34,761 nucleotides of DNA from JANWYT01 sp046719465 (GCA_046719465.1 JBDNCV010000022.1:1-34761), one strand, 5' to 3'; numbered from the stretch's first letter, positions 14,026 through 23,036 are shown. Translations and numbers: made by a program. The notes: generated from the sequence alone by a model not told the origin.

Positions 14026-16214
14026 GGATGAACTCTAAAACGACGAATGAACGGCCATGCGATGAACAAACCCCATGTGCCAGCGCTGATGATCGCACCG
14101 ATGATGAAGCTAAGTGGACGGTAAGTCAACGCCAAAATGTGATCACCGGCTGGAATTTCAAACGCCATCAGCGCGCCATAGGCACGGCGAATCGGGATGG
14201 GCTGCTCGTTGAGGGTGGCATGCCAGCCCGGGTAGTCTACCATCGCAAGCGACAAGATGGCGTTTTCAGATGTTTCGACCTCAATAGTCACAGCTTCTGG
14301 CTGGAACAATGTCACGGTAGCGCGGGCCGTATCTGTTGCTTGAGTAGGTAGGGTCTGGGTTGGCTCGCCAAGCAAGATTACGGCCTCACGCGGTTGATAG
14401 CGCGGATCGTTCAGCAGCGCCCATGCGAATTCGTCGCTGTCGACGACATCGGCGCGGTAGATCAGATGGGCAAAGGGGCGCGGATTCTCAAGCTGGTGGA
14501 GGACGATGGGGCCGTAGCGATCAATGCCCTCGGCCAGCACGTTGGTCGGCGTTGAGAAGGCTGTGCGGTCACTGTAGACATATTTCACTGCGAACAGCTC
14601 CCATGCGAGCGGGTTGTGGCTGTAGTCACGGTTGATGATGCGCTCAACGGTGGTGATGAACAGTGGGCTGATGCCGCGGATGTCTTGCAGACGGACGACG
14701 CTGGCGTAGTGATCGTGCAGGCCGCGGAAGCCGTCCACGCGGAAGGTGTCTGCGTCTGTTTGGATGACGGCAGTCAGGTTAGCAGCGGGTTGCAGATCAC
14801 CGACTTGCTCGCGGGGGACGAACACAGCCGAACTGCTCAAGCCGAGCCGCAGCAGCTCCAGCGCGATGAACAACGGCAGCAGGACGCTGGTTGCAGCGAG
14901 GCCACAGCGGCGTGAGCCGACCCACAAGGTGAAGAAGGCCACGGTGCTGAGCAGCAGCGGCGCGAGCGCGTTGGGCTGGCCATTTGCAGCAACCGACGCC
15001 GCCAAAAACACGAGACACAAGATGCTCATGGCGATGAACCACCATCGCACATACCGCCGCCAAAACGGCGGACGCGCTGTTAAAGCGACTGTCACGCCAT
15101 AAGCCACCATGACAGCGAGGCCCGCGTTGACTAAAAACGCGAAACGCTCTTGCCCGCGGAAGAAACTCAATCCAGTTGGGAGCGGATAGACCAAACCGTA
15201 AAACGGAGCATTGCCGCCAAAGCTGAGCAGGAGGGCGATAAGCGCCACGCCGCCCCAGAACCACGTTGCTCTGTCTTGGAGCGCCCACAGCGCCACGCTT
15301 AAGCCGGTCACGCTGATGAACAGGGGCGAGTACAGGCTGACCACCCCGGGCACGATCATCTGTGCGACATCGCGCAGCGGGAAGCCGTTGGCTTTCTGCG
15401 CGAAGTCCATATCGGCGCGTGACGTGCTGCGCAGATACTCCAGCCCGGGCAGCAGCGTCACAGCGGTTGCGCCGAATGTAATGCACCCGAAGACGACCAG
15501 CATCAGCCCCGTGATCTGCGGCTTGAGACGGTTTTGCCAGCTCTGGTAGAGCAGGAAGCTCACGCCCGAGACGGTGCAGAACCACGCCGTTTGCGAGTGC
15601 CCAGCCAACCATGACAGGCCGAGCGCAGCCGATGCCGCCATCAGCCAGCCCCATTGAACAGCTCCCTGTTGGACGGCTAACCGCAGCGCCACTAGCATCA
15701 ATGGGAGCCAGACTGCGCCCTCAAGGATGGCAAGCTGGAGGAGGGGATAGCCAGTCAGAAATCCCCCATAGACTGCGACCACGCTGCCGCTGAACGCTGC
15801 TGGTATCGACGCGGTGCGCTCATGCGTCAGGACGCGCAAGAACACATACCACCCCAGCGAGGCGAACAGAAAATGCAGCAGTCCTTCCAGCAGCAGCGCG
15901 TCAACGCTCCAGCCTGCGTTTGTCATGTGCGCAGCGGCGATCATGAGCAGGCGCGGCGGGTAGAACACGGCCGTTTGCGGGTCTGCGATGAACGGGAAAC
16001 CAGCGTGGTTATAAGGGTTCCACAGCGGCAGTTCCCCAGCGGTCATACGCTCGAACTGGTAGACGCTGAAGGTGTAGAACTGGCCGTAGAAGTCTCCCTG
16101 TGCTGGCAGGAGCGCATCACTACTTAACGGCAGAGCGCGCGCGAAAAATACAAACCACAGCGCAACTAGCAGCAGACAAGCAGCTAGGTCGTTCAGGAAG
16201 CGAGGGCGATTCAT
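14022..16214 (-). CDS. YfhO-like GT-C membrane glycosyltransferase
   Basis: About 730 residues. The N-terminal half has roughly a dozen membrane segments. The early extracytoplasmic loop GELPLWNPYNHAGFPFIADP, then QTAVFYPPRLL, is the hallmark of the YfhO/GT-C group. The C-terminal ~200 residues are a soluble extracellular domain (LFAVKYVYSD, FAHLIYRAD, WHATLNEQPIPI) ending in a last membrane helix. YfhO relatives use lipid-linked sugars to glycosylate wall polymers or glycolipids; no acceptor can be named here. The ATG at 16214 is chosen because it overlaps the GT2 stop as ATGA; an upstream in-frame start at 16250 would lie deep in the previous gene. Confidence 0.8.
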   Translation of the reverse strand: MNRPRFLNDLAACLLLVALWFVFFARALPLSSDALLPAQGDFYGQFYTFSVYQFERMTAGELPLWNPYNHAGFPFIADPQTAVFYPPRLLMIAAAHMTNAGWSVDALLLEGLLHFLFASLGWYVFLRVLTHERTASIPAAFSGSVVAVYGGFLTGYPLLQLAILEGAVWLPLMLVALRLAVQQGAVQWGWLMAASAALGLSWLAGHSQTAWFCTVSGVSFLLYQSWQNRLKPQITGLMLVVFGCITFGATAVTLLPGLEYLRSTSRADMDFAQKANGFPLRDVAQMIVPGVVSLYSPLFISVTGLSVALWALQDRATWFWGGVALIALLLSFGGNAPFYGLVYPLPTGLSFFRGQERFAFLVNAGLAVMVAYGVTVALTARPPFWRRYVRWWFIAMSILCLVFLAASVAANGQPNALAPLLLSTVAFFTLWVGSRRCGLAATSVLLPLFIALELLRLGLSSSAVFVPREQVGDLQPAANLTAVIQTDADTFRVDGFRGLHDHYASVVRLQDIRGISPLFITTVERIINRDYSHNPLAWELFAVKYVYSDRTAFSTPTNVLAEGIDRYGPIVLHQLENPRPFAHLIYRADVVDSDEFAWALLNDPRYQPREAVILLGEPTQTLPTQATDTARATVTLFQPEAVTIEVETSENAILSLAMVDYPGWHATLNEQPIPIRRAYGALMAFEIPAGDHILALTYRPLSFIIGAIISAGTWGLFIAWPFIRRFRVHP

Positions 16215-17170
16215 GGACGGACTCGCAGACCGCTGCGTATCACCTGCCAATAGGTTTGAACCCGCTGCTGCCGCAGCGGGGGCTTGCTGCCAAGCAGCCC
16301 TTTAACCGTCTCCACTACGATCTGAGAAAGGTAGCTTGTCAGCAGGAACAGCCGCAGCGCTTGCGCAAAGACTACCCCATGCACTTTGCGGTGATAGCGA
16401 ATTTTGCTGGATTGAAAGTAGATGTGCTTGAGCGCGCCGACTTGATCGCTGCTGGCTCCGCCGTAGTGGATGATGTGCGCGTCTGCGTTGTAGACGAGCC
16501 GCCAACCCGCATCTGATGCGCGCTTGCAGAAGTCTAGTTCTTCGGAATACATGCGATATGACTCGTCGAGGTGGCCGATCTGATCGAAGACCGCACGCCG
16601 CACCAACAAGGCTGACCCCTGCATCCATTCCACATCTTGAATGTGGTCAGCGGGCACATCGTTGATGTAGAAGTGATCGAGCACTTTGCGCGGCGCGTAT
16701 CCTTGCAGCCATGTGCTCTCAAAGAAGGCAGTCAAGCGGGTTGGGAAGCGACGGCGCGTCGATTGTGTGGTCATATCAGCGTTGAAGGTGTGCGGGCCGA
16801 CGATACCGACATCGGGGTTGTCTTGCAGGAAGGCAATGAGATCAGGCAGCGCAGAGCCTAACAGCACCGTGTCGGGGTTGAGCAGGAAGATGAACTCTCC
16901 TCGCGCGGCACGAATACCGAGGTTATTGCCGCGTGTGAAGCCGATATTTTCTGTGCAGGCAATTAGGGTGATTTCAGGGTAACGCTGCTGCACTTGCGCA
17001 GCAGTGTCATCGGCGCTGGCGGAGTCAACGACGATGATCTCAACGGTCAGAGGAGGTGAAACAGACGCAGCGCTGGCGTAGATGCTCTCGATGCACGCAA
17101 GCAGCAAGTCGGCTACGTTGTAGCTGACGATCACAATGCTGCATATGGGGCTAGGTTTTACGTGATTCAT
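16211..17170 (-). CDS. GT2-family glycosyltransferase (rhamnosyltransferase/WbbL-like)
   Basis: 319 residues with a GT-A fold. SIVIVSYNVADLLLACIESI is followed by IIVVDSASADDTA and by ENIGFTRGNNLGIRAARGE. The metal site region FIFLLNPDTVL carries the DxD-type motif. VEWMQGSALLVRRAVFDQIG and SEELDFCKRASDAGWRLVY supply the acceptor loop and catalytic ED. The C-terminal hydrophobic patch may bind the membrane. It is closest in style to WbbL-like transferases that act on deoxyhexoses such as rhamnose. The GDP-D-rhamnose genes (gmd, rmd) about 2-4 kb away would fit, but the donor is not proven. No strong ribosome site is visible. Confidence 0.85.
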   Translation of the reverse strand: MNHVKPSPICSIVIVSYNVADLLLACIESIYASAASVSPPLTVEIIVVDSASADDTAAQVQQRYPEITLIACTENIGFTRGNNLGIRAARGEFIFLLNPDTVLLGSALPDLIAFLQDNPDVGIVGPHTFNADMTTQSTRRRFPTRLTAFFESTWLQGYAPRKVLDHFYINDVPADHIQDVEWMQGSALLVRRAVFDQIGHLDESYRMYSEELDFCKRASDAGWRLVYNADAHIIHYGGASSDQVGALKHIYFQSSKIRYHRKVHGVVFAQALRLFLLTSYLSQIVVETVKGLLGSKPPLRQQRVQTYWQVIRSGLRVRP

Positions 17171-17190
17171 GCAAAATAGTTTACCAGCCT

Positions 17191-17219
17191 TTTACAACTT
17201 CACGAAAGATCGGTTACAT
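17191..17219 (+). promoter_or_regulatory. Weak candidate promoter of the secreted repeat protein
   Basis: TTTACA (17191-17196; 5/6), a 17-base spacer and TTACAT (17214-17219; poor -10) in the 98-base divergent gap between the GT2 gene and the secreted protein gene. Confidence 0.3.
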
Positions 17220-17268
17220 CCCGCGCATACGCTCAAAGTAGCGATAGCAATCTGAGGAGGACACAACG

Positions 17269-17997
17269 ATGAACAAGAAAAAGGTACTGCTAGGGATGTG
17301 TGCGCTGGCGTTGGTTGCAGGGGCGGCGGCAGCACAAGAGGGGCGCGGTGGCCCGGGGATGGGGCCGGGCGGACGTGGCCCGGGGATTCGGCATGGTCAA
17401 GGGGCCAACGCAGGCGAGGTGATTCGCCAGTTGACCGACCTCACGGGGCTGACGTTGGTTGAAATCCGCGAGGCGCTGCGTGATGGACAGACGCTTGCTG
17501 AGGTGATCACATCGTCGGGCGCTGACCTTGCGGCAGTGACAGAGCAGATCATCGCTAACGTGACCGCGCGCATCAACGCGCAGGTAGAAGCAGGGCGAAT
17601 GACCCCAGAGCGTGCTGAAGCGCTTTTGGCTGAACTGCCCGCGTTTGTGGATGATATACTCAACGGTCAAGCGCCGCTGCGTGGAAGGATCGGTCAAGCT
17701 GGTGTGATTGGTGGCTCCTATGATTACGTTGTGCGGTCGCTGATGGAAGCCACTGGTTTGACGCGCGCTGAGGTGCGCACTGCCCTCAACGAAGGCAAGA
17801 GCGTAGCGGTCATCCTTGAAGAGGCTGGCCAATCACTTGACGCCTTCATCGACACTTTGTTAGCTCCAACGCGCGAACGTCTGGCCGAGGCAGTCGCGGC
17901 AGGGCGCATCAACCAGACGATTGCGGACGCTCGTATCGAGCTAATGAAGGCTGAGCTGGAGTATCGCCTGACGCAGACCCCGTGGCGTGCCCGTTAA
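17269..17997 (+). CDS. Secreted protein of unknown function with two tandem helical repeats
   Basis: 242 residues. A Sec signal peptide (MNKKKVLLGMCALALVAG then AAAAQ) is followed by a Gly/Pro/Arg-rich stretch (~25-48) and two homologous units. Unit 1 (~50-120) has DLTGLTLVEIREALRDGQTL ... VEAGRMTPERAEALL. Unit 2 (~150-235) has EATGLTRAEVRTALNEGKSV ... VAAGRINQTIADARIEL. The shared pattern is (L/A)TGLTxxE(I/V)RxALxxGx(T/S)(L/V)A, then VxAGR. It recalls DUF2680-like secreted proteins of Actinobacteria and Firmicutes; no activity is known to me. The strong Shine-Dalgarno GAGGAGG (17254-17260) suggests high expression. It stands alone on the plus strand and its stop overlaps that of tatD by four bases. 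Confidence 0.75.
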   Translation: MNKKKVLLGMCALALVAGAAAAQEGRGGPGMGPGGRGPGIRHGQGANAGEVIRQLTDLTGLTLVEIREALRDGQTLAEVITSSGADLAAVTEQIIANVTARINAQVEAGRMTPERAEALLAELPAFVDDILNGQAPLRGRIGQAGVIGGSYDYVVRSLMEATGLTRAEVRTALNEGKSVAVILEEAGQSLDAFIDTLLAPTRERLAEAVAAGRINQTIADARIELMKAELEYRLTQTPWRAR

Positions 17998-18776
17998 GCA
18001 GGCTTGATCCTGAACAGGCGCAGCGCATTCTGGATGGATGCCTGCGCCATGTCTGTTTTAGGGATTGAGCGCACCGCCGCGATCTGCTCCACGATCAAGG
18101 GAATGTAGGCCGGGGTGTTGCGCTCACCGCGATGTGGAACGGGTGTGAGGTAAGGGCTGTCGGTCTCAACGAGGATGCGATCAAGGGGCGCATAGGCTGC
18201 GATCTGGCGCGTTACCTCGGCTTTTTTGTAGGTGATCGGCCCAGTGAACCCGAGATAGAACCCCATGGCGAGCGCTCGGTCAGCGTGGATGCGATCCCCG
18301 CTGAAGGAGTGCAGCACTCCCGGCCGCTGCGGATCAGCGGGCTGCCAACGCGCTAACGTGGTGAGGGTTTGTTCGTGCGCGTCTCGGTTGTGGATGATCA
18401 CTGGCAAGTTGAACTCATTCGCGAGCTGGAGCTGCGCTTCGAAGGCCTGCTGTTGGTGATCTGGCGGGCTAAAGTCCCAATAGTAATCTAGGCCGATTTC
18501 ACCGATGGCGACAACTTTAGGATGGGGCAGCAACGCGCGTAGTTCATCAAGGTGGTCATGCACAAACGCTGCCGTGGAGTTGGGGTGAATTCCGATGGCG
18601 GCGTAGATGCCATCGTAGCGCTCGGCCAGCGCGATGACTTCGTGGCTGGTGGGCAGGTCGATGGCGGGCACGATGAAGTGGGTGACACCCGCAGCAGCCG
18701 ACGCCGCTATGACGTGATCGAGATCGGCGGCGTAGGCGTCGAAGTTCAAATGGCAGTGGGTGTCAAACAACCCCAT
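17994..18776 (-). CDS. tatD: TatD-family metal-dependent deoxyribonuclease
   Basis: 260 residues, the normal length. The TIM-barrel metallohydrolase motifs are complete: FDTHCHLNF (His7, His9), YAAIGIHPN, AIGEIGLDYYWD (Glu ligand), PVIIHNRDAHEQT, GVLHSFSGD and ILVETDSPYLTPVPHRGERN (catalytic Asp). TatD enzymes are Mg-dependent 3'-5' exonucleases acting in DNA repair or turnover. It lies 41 bases after gmd on the same strand and may be carried on the rmd-gmd transcript, although there is no functional link. AAGGA precedes the ATG. Confidence 0.92.
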   Translation of the reverse strand: MGLFDTHCHLNFDAYAADLDHVIAASAAAGVTHFIVPAIDLPTSHEVIALAERYDGIYAAIGIHPNSTAAFVHDHLDELRALLPHPKVVAIGEIGLDYYWDFSPPDHQQQAFEAQLQLANEFNLPVIIHNRDAHEQTLTTLARWQPADPQRPGVLHSFSGDRIHADRALAMGFYLGFTGPITYKKAEVTRQIAAYAPLDRILVETDSPYLTPVPHRGERNTPAYIPLIVEQIAAVRSIPKTDMAQASIQNALRLFRIKPA

Positions 18777-18817
18777 GCGGTGTCCTTTGATCGTGGAAGT
18801 TCATCGGGGTCGGTAGC

Positions 18818-19798
18818 TCACACGATGTCGCTCGGGTTGTGCTTCAAGCGTTCAATATCGGCTTGCACCATCATCTCGATGAGCTGTTCAAACGTCACCG
18901 TGGGTTCCCAGCCCAGCTTGGCGTGAGCTTTAGACGGGTCGCCGATGAGCAGGTCAACCTCAGCCGGGCGCATGAAGGCCTCGTCCTGCACGGTGTAGTT
19001 CTTCCAGTCGAGGTCAACACAGCCAAACGCAACTTCGAGCAGGCGCTGTACAGTGTGTGTTTTCCCAGTGGCAATCACGTAGTCGTCGGGGGTGTCTTGT
19101 TGAAGCATCAACCACATGGCTTCTACATAGTCCCCTGCGAAGCCCCAATCGCGCTGAGCGTCGAGGTTGCCGATGCGCAGCTCGTGCGCCAGACCTAGCT
19201 TGATTTTGGCGGCGTGGTAGCTGACCTTGCGGGTGACGAATTCGAGGCCGCGGCGGGGGCTTTCATGGTTGAACAGGATGCCGCTTACGGCGTACATGTT
19301 GTAGCTTTCGCGGTAGTTGACAGTGATCCAATGCCCGTAAACTTTGGCAACACCGTAGGGGCTGCGCGGGTAGAAGGGCGTCGTCTCACGCTGCGGGACT
19401 TCCTGCACTTTGCCGAACATCTCGCTGCTAGAGGCCTGATAGAAGCGCGCATCGGGCTTAACTGTGTGGATGGCCTCCAATATCTTCGTGACGCCCAAAC
19501 CAGTGACGACGCCGGTAAAGTCGGGCTGGTTCCATGAGGTAGGCACGAAGCTCTGTGCGCCGAGGTTATAGACCTCATCAGGTTGAACCGCAGCTATAGC
19601 ACGATTAAGGCTAGTTTGATCGAGTAAGTCACCTTGAATGAAACGAATGTTATCTTGAATGTGACGAATACGCTCGTAGCGTACAGTGCTGGTGCGCCGC
19701 ACCATGCCATAGACTTCATAGCCTTTGCTGAGAAGCAGCTCGGCGAGATATGAACCATCTTGACCGGTGATGCCGGTGATTAAGGCTTTCTTTGCCAT
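18818..19798 (-). CDS. gmd: GDP-mannose 4,6-dehydratase
   Basis: 326 residues. The SDR-type Rossmann start is ALITGITGQDGSYLAELLL, with QDGSY diagnostic for GMD. Further motifs: NLGAQSFVPTSWNQP, QASSSEMFGKVQEVPQ, the catalytic SPYGVAK, LFNHESPRRGLEFVTRKV and AQRDWGFAGDYVEAMWLMLQ. It converts GDP-D-mannose to GDP-4-keto-6-deoxy-D-mannose in the cytosol. The ATG at 19798 overlaps the rmd stop by one base (TGATG); a TTG one codon earlier is less likely. It is partnered with rmd to make GDP-D-rhamnose, presumably for the glycosyltransferases nearby. Confidence 0.95.
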   Translation of the reverse strand: MAKKALITGITGQDGSYLAELLLSKGYEVYGMVRRTSTVRYERIRHIQDNIRFIQGDLLDQTSLNRAIAAVQPDEVYNLGAQSFVPTSWNQPDFTGVVTGLGVTKILEAIHTVKPDARFYQASSSEMFGKVQEVPQRETTPFYPRSPYGVAKVYGHWITVNYRESYNMYAVSGILFNHESPRRGLEFVTRKVSYHAAKIKLGLAHELRIGNLDAQRDWGFAGDYVEAMWLMLQQDTPDDYVIATGKTHTVQRLLEVAFGCVDLDWKNYTVQDEAFMRPAEVDLLIGDPSKAHAKLGWEPTVTFEQLIEMMVQADIERLKHNPSDIV

Positions 19799-20760
19799 CA
19801 AGATTTCTCCGTGGGTTGAGTTTTTACACGTCGGCGGCAGTCGTCTAGCACATCTTTGAGCGTCTGCTCAAGCGGATAAGTTGGCTGCCAATGGGTGATG
19901 CGGCGCAGTTTGTCGCAAGATACTTTGACGACCGATACATCCGTTGGACGCAGGCGATCTGTGTCTACGACGATATCAACCGTGACCTTGCTCAGCGCAA
20001 GCAGCATCTCGAGCAAACTGGCGATAGTGACACTGTGGCCGGATGCAATGTTGTAGGCTTCACCTGCTGCGCCGTGAGCGAGAAGCAAGTGATAGGCGCG
20101 CACGATATCGCGCACGTCGGTAAAGTCACGCTGGACGTGCAAGTTGCCTACGTGGATTTGTGGAGGCTGAAGCCCGGCTTCGATCCGCGCGATTTGCATA
20201 GCAAACGCGGTGGCCGCAAAGTTCTCACTCTGGCCCGGGCCGATGTGGTTGAAAGGGCGTGCCCGGATGATGGGCATCTGGTAGGACATGGCGTACTGCT
20301 GCGCGAGCAAATCTTGCGCGGCTTTGCTCACGCTGTAGGGGTTGGCTGGATTGAAGGGCGTTTGCTCGGTGATCGGCATAGCATCGGCGGAGACTGCGCC
20401 GTAAACCTCGGCAGAGGTGATCACCAAGATGCGCGGGGGAATCGGCAGCTTGCGGCACGCCTCGAGCAAATAGATGAGCGGGCGCAGGTTGGCCTCAAAG
20501 GTCGGCCATGGGTTGCGAAAGCCGACCTGCACGTTGGCCTGCCCAGCCAAGTGCACCACGTAGGCAGGCTGCGCGCTGTGGATGAGTTCCTCGACGCGCG
20601 CTTCTTGCAGCAAATCGCATTCGACAAAGCGCACTCGTCCGCGATCTGGCACGGGGTGCAGCGTTGTGCCTACGATGGACGCATTCGCCTCGGCGGTTTC
20701 AAGATAGTGAACAAGATGTGTTCCAACGAAGCCTGTTGCTCCGGTGATCAACCACTGCAC
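19798..20760 (-). CDS. rmd: GDP-6-deoxy-D-mannose reductase (RMD)
   Basis: 320 residues of the extended SDR family. MQWLITGATGFVGTHLVHYL binds NAD(P), and the catalytic motif is NPYSVSKAAQDLLAQQYA. The diagnostic RMD strings RARPFNHIGPGQSENF and VQRDFTDVRDIVRAYHLLL are present, then GEAYNIASGHSV. It reduces the gmd product at C4 to GDP-D-rhamnose. Alternatives (GDP-fucose synthase, which is an epimerase-reductase with different motifs, or CDP-sugar epimerases) fit less well. The only suitable start is GTG at 20760. A good promoter (20794-20821) lies just upstream, overlapping the end of the DUF4397 lipoprotein gene. Confidence 0.88.
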   Translation of the reverse strand: MQWLITGATGFVGTHLVHYLETAEANASIVGTTLHPVPDRGRVRFVECDLLQEARVEELIHSAQPAYVVHLAGQANVQVGFRNPWPTFEANLRPLIYLLEACRKLPIPPRILVITSAEVYGAVSADAMPITEQTPFNPANPYSVSKAAQDLLAQQYAMSYQMPIIRARPFNHIGPGQSENFAATAFAMQIARIEAGLQPPQIHVGNLHVQRDFTDVRDIVRAYHLLLAHGAAGEAYNIASGHSVTIASLLEMLLALSKVTVDIVVDTDRLRPTDVSVVKVSCDKLRRITHWQPTYPLEQTLKDVLDDCRRRVKTQPTEKS

Positions 20761-20793
20761 GCGCTAGCCTGCCCCTGTGACGATAACACGGGC

Positions 20794-20821
20794 ATTATAC
20801 ACAGCTAACGTTGGCTGTAAA
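20794..20821 (-). promoter_or_regulatory. Promoter of the rmd-gmd(-tatD) operon
   Basis: Minus strand TTTACA (20821-20816), a 16-base spacer and a perfect TATAAT (20799-20794), 33 bases before the rmd GTG. The -35 lies inside the last codons of the upstream lipoprotein gene. Confidence 0.6.
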
Positions 20822-22913
20822 CACTTGTGGTCTGCGGAAGGGGCAGAACGAACGCGACGACTTGCTGCGAGCGCGGCAGCTTGAACGCGACGATGTCGTA
20901 GTGGCGGCCTGCTTCCATCGGCACATTCGAGATAACATTGCTCACGCTGCCGTCGAAATCATCGACTACGTAAACATCGTAGGGATTGCTGCCGAAGCGC
21001 AGCGGTATCAAGGCGGAGGTGCTGCGCGACCCCACCTCGCGCGTCACCCGCGTGAGGCCGATGGGATAGCTGATGCGGAAGTTAACAACGCCCGTTTCAG
21101 GGTCAGGCTCGGCGTTAGGATCTGGGAATGTGAACGTGCCACCGTTGTTGATGGCCACCGCAAGGCCCAGCGGGATGTTGTCCTCACTCAGGTTCAACAG
21201 GCGCACCGTTGGATTCGTTCCGGATACAGGCGATGCCTCAAACAGGTTCAGCTCGTAAGTTAAGTCCGAGAGTTGAGTGATCGTAACGACGTTGAAGGTG
21301 TTGGGACGCAGCGTGACGATCAAACGCGCGAGCAGTTGGTTGGTATCTGGACGGAGGGCGGTCACAACGACTTCATCGCTGGGCACAAGCACAGGTGAGC
21401 TTGAGGTGCGACGATTCAACGGGGCGCTAAGCGGCACGTCGTTCACGCGGAACTCAATCGATAAACCGTCAAGGACGTTGATGGCGTAGAGAATCGGCGC
21501 TGTGTTGGGCGTGGGAGAACTGATGGGCGTTGGAACTGCTGCTGCTACAGAGCCAACTTGCGTTGTGATGGTCAGCGGTGGCGCGACCGGATTACCGGTG
21601 AACAGGTAGAGTGTCTCTGCGCCTGCTTCGACTGCGAAATTCTGGGCGGTTTCAAGCGTTGCGCCGGTGTCTGCGCCCATCTGGGCTTGTGTCCACGTCA
21701 ACGGGAGCAGGCCAGCCGGGACGACGATATCGCGCACCACGGCCCCATACGGCACGGTGGTGTTAACGATGACGTTGGCGCTGGCCTGCACGCGTGGGAA
21801 CTGCGGCAGTGTGTTCACCAGCACAAGGCGGCCTGTGTTTTCGACCGTAGGCGCTTGATCTACCGTGTAGTTGATGATGCGTACTGACTCCGGCGTACCG
21901 GCGAGAATCAGATACACTCGATCATCTGGGGGGAGGTTGAAGGTGGATTGCAGCACTGGCTCAACCATGCTGCGATCAACGCCATTGGCAAAGACTTGAA
22001 GCCGATAGTCGCGTGCGGCCATCGCGATTGGCTCGATGATCTGGCGATTGCCCAGCCCGATGGCGATGTCCGCACCGTTCGCCACGACATCGACGATGAG
22101 ACCGTCGATGGTGTTCACGATGCCGAGGCTGGCAATCCCCGGGATTGGCGAGGTGATGGTTAGGAGGCGCGGTTGTGTTGTGCCTGCCAGCAGATACGGC
22201 ACAAATACGACATGTTGGCGTGGGCGCAGGCTGTAACGGCTGGTAAAGGTGATCTGACCTGCCTCGCGCAGGTTTAGCTCGAGCGTGCTTGCCTCAAGTG
22301 TCAGAGGCGCGCTGCGTTGGGCGGGGGCCACTTCAGTCGCTAAGGGGGTTGTCCCGTTGTTGAGGCTGACACTGGCAGATAGCCCGTTGAACAACGACAC
22401 GCGCGACCGATTGCCGCTGAGCGGTGTCAGGTCTTCGCGGATGATTGTCAGCGCAGCGCTCTCGCCGCTGCCCGTGAGGATAACGAGGACAGATTCTTGG
22501 CCAAGCAGCACAAGAGAAGTCTCGGCGAGGATGACATCGCTTGAGGTGCGGCTGTTGGGACGAGCGCTGATGCGATACTGCCCGGCGATCAAACCGTTTG
22601 GGTCAGTGAAGGAACCTGCCTCCATAAAGCTGACAAATTTTGAATCGTCGACGTAAAAATCGACTGTGCTGAGGTCAGCGGCGGTGTGGACAAAGCGCAC
22701 AAACGCCTGTTGAGATGGGTCAGCGGCGGTTGTGGGTGGCGGGGTGGCCGTCGGCGTGGCCGTAGGAATGGGAGTGCGCGTGGGGGTGGGCGTCTCCGTC
22801 GGCACTTCAGGCGTCAAAGTGGGGACTTCCGTCGGCAGTTCTGGTGCTGGGCCTCCACACGCTGCGAGAATAAAGGCCAACGCAACAGCAGCAAGGATAA
22901 GACTTTGACGCAT
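20805..22913 (-). CDS. Large lipoprotein made of DUF4397-like beta-sandwich repeats
   Basis: 702 residues. The lipobox AFILAAC places the lipid-modified cysteine at residue 19. A Thr/Pro-rich linker follows (~25-65), then about six repeats of ~100 residues. Repeat openings by eye are AFVRFVHTAADLSTVDFYVD, SRVSLFNGLSASVSLNNG, ASLGIVNTIDGLIVDVVANG, RLVLVNTLPQFPRVQASANV, ILYAINVLDGLSIEFRVND and TVRLLNLSEDNIPLGLAVAI. The first is a clear DUF4397 start (VRFxHxxxDxxxVDxYVD); later ones are diverged. DUF4397 domains are surface Ig-like modules of unknown role, often adhesive or structural. No enzymatic motif was seen. AGGGAG precedes the ATG. Confidence 0.78.
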   Translation of the reverse strand: MRQSLILAAVALAFILAACGGPAPELPTEVPTLTPEVPTETPTPTRTPIPTATPTATPPPTTAADPSQQAFVRFVHTAADLSTVDFYVDDSKFVSFMEAGSFTDPNGLIAGQYRISARPNSRTSSDVILAETSLVLLGQESVLVILTGSGESAALTIIREDLTPLSGNRSRVSLFNGLSASVSLNNGTTPLATEVAPAQRSAPLTLEASTLELNLREAGQITFTSRYSLRPRQHVVFVPYLLAGTTQPRLLTITSPIPGIASLGIVNTIDGLIVDVVANGADIAIGLGNRQIIEPIAMAARDYRLQVFANGVDRSMVEPVLQSTFNLPPDDRVYLILAGTPESVRIINYTVDQAPTVENTGRLVLVNTLPQFPRVQASANVIVNTTVPYGAVVRDIVVPAGLLPLTWTQAQMGADTGATLETAQNFAVEAGAETLYLFTGNPVAPPLTITTQVGSVAAAVPTPISSPTPNTAPILYAINVLDGLSIEFRVNDVPLSAPLNRRTSSSPVLVPSDEVVVTALRPDTNQLLARLIVTLRPNTFNVVTITQLSDLTYELNLFEASPVSGTNPTVRLLNLSEDNIPLGLAVAINNGGTFTFPDPNAEPDPETGVVNFRISYPIGLTRVTREVGSRSTSALIPLRFGSNPYDVYVVDDFDGSVSNVISNVPMEAGRHYDIVAFKLPRSQQVVAFVLPLPQTTSVYSQR

Positions 22914-22981
22914 ATCGACGGCTCCCTAAGGTGGGTCACTTTTTTTCATTATGCCCTGATTCGGCGAATCCTGCATAAACA

Positions 22982-23015
22982 AGCAAGGTGGCCCATGTGC
23001 ATGAGCCACCTTGCT
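22982..23015 (-). terminator. Intrinsic terminator of the DUF4397-SH3 gene
   Basis: An 11-bp perfect stem, AGCAAGGTGGC (22982-22992) with GCCACCTTGCT (23005-23015), with a 12-base loop. On the minus strand it is followed by TGTTTAT. It lies 21 bases beyond the stop of the gene ending at 23037. Confidence 0.72.
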
Positions 23016-23036
23016 GCATTTGCTCTGTGATGAAGC

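Noticed and set aside
14797..15654. 285-codon minus-strand open frame in another phase
   Set aside because: Shadow of the YfhO-like gene on the same strand; no hydrophobic pattern or start signal.
19891..20808. 305-codon plus-strand open frame
   Set aside because: Antisense shadow of rmd, whose motifs and promoter are clear; the plus-strand translation has no recognisable domain.
20801..20818. Dyad ACAGCTAA...TTGGCTGT as a terminator
   Set aside because: Only five firm pairs, no T-run, and it overlaps the lipoprotein stop and the -35 of the rmd promoter.
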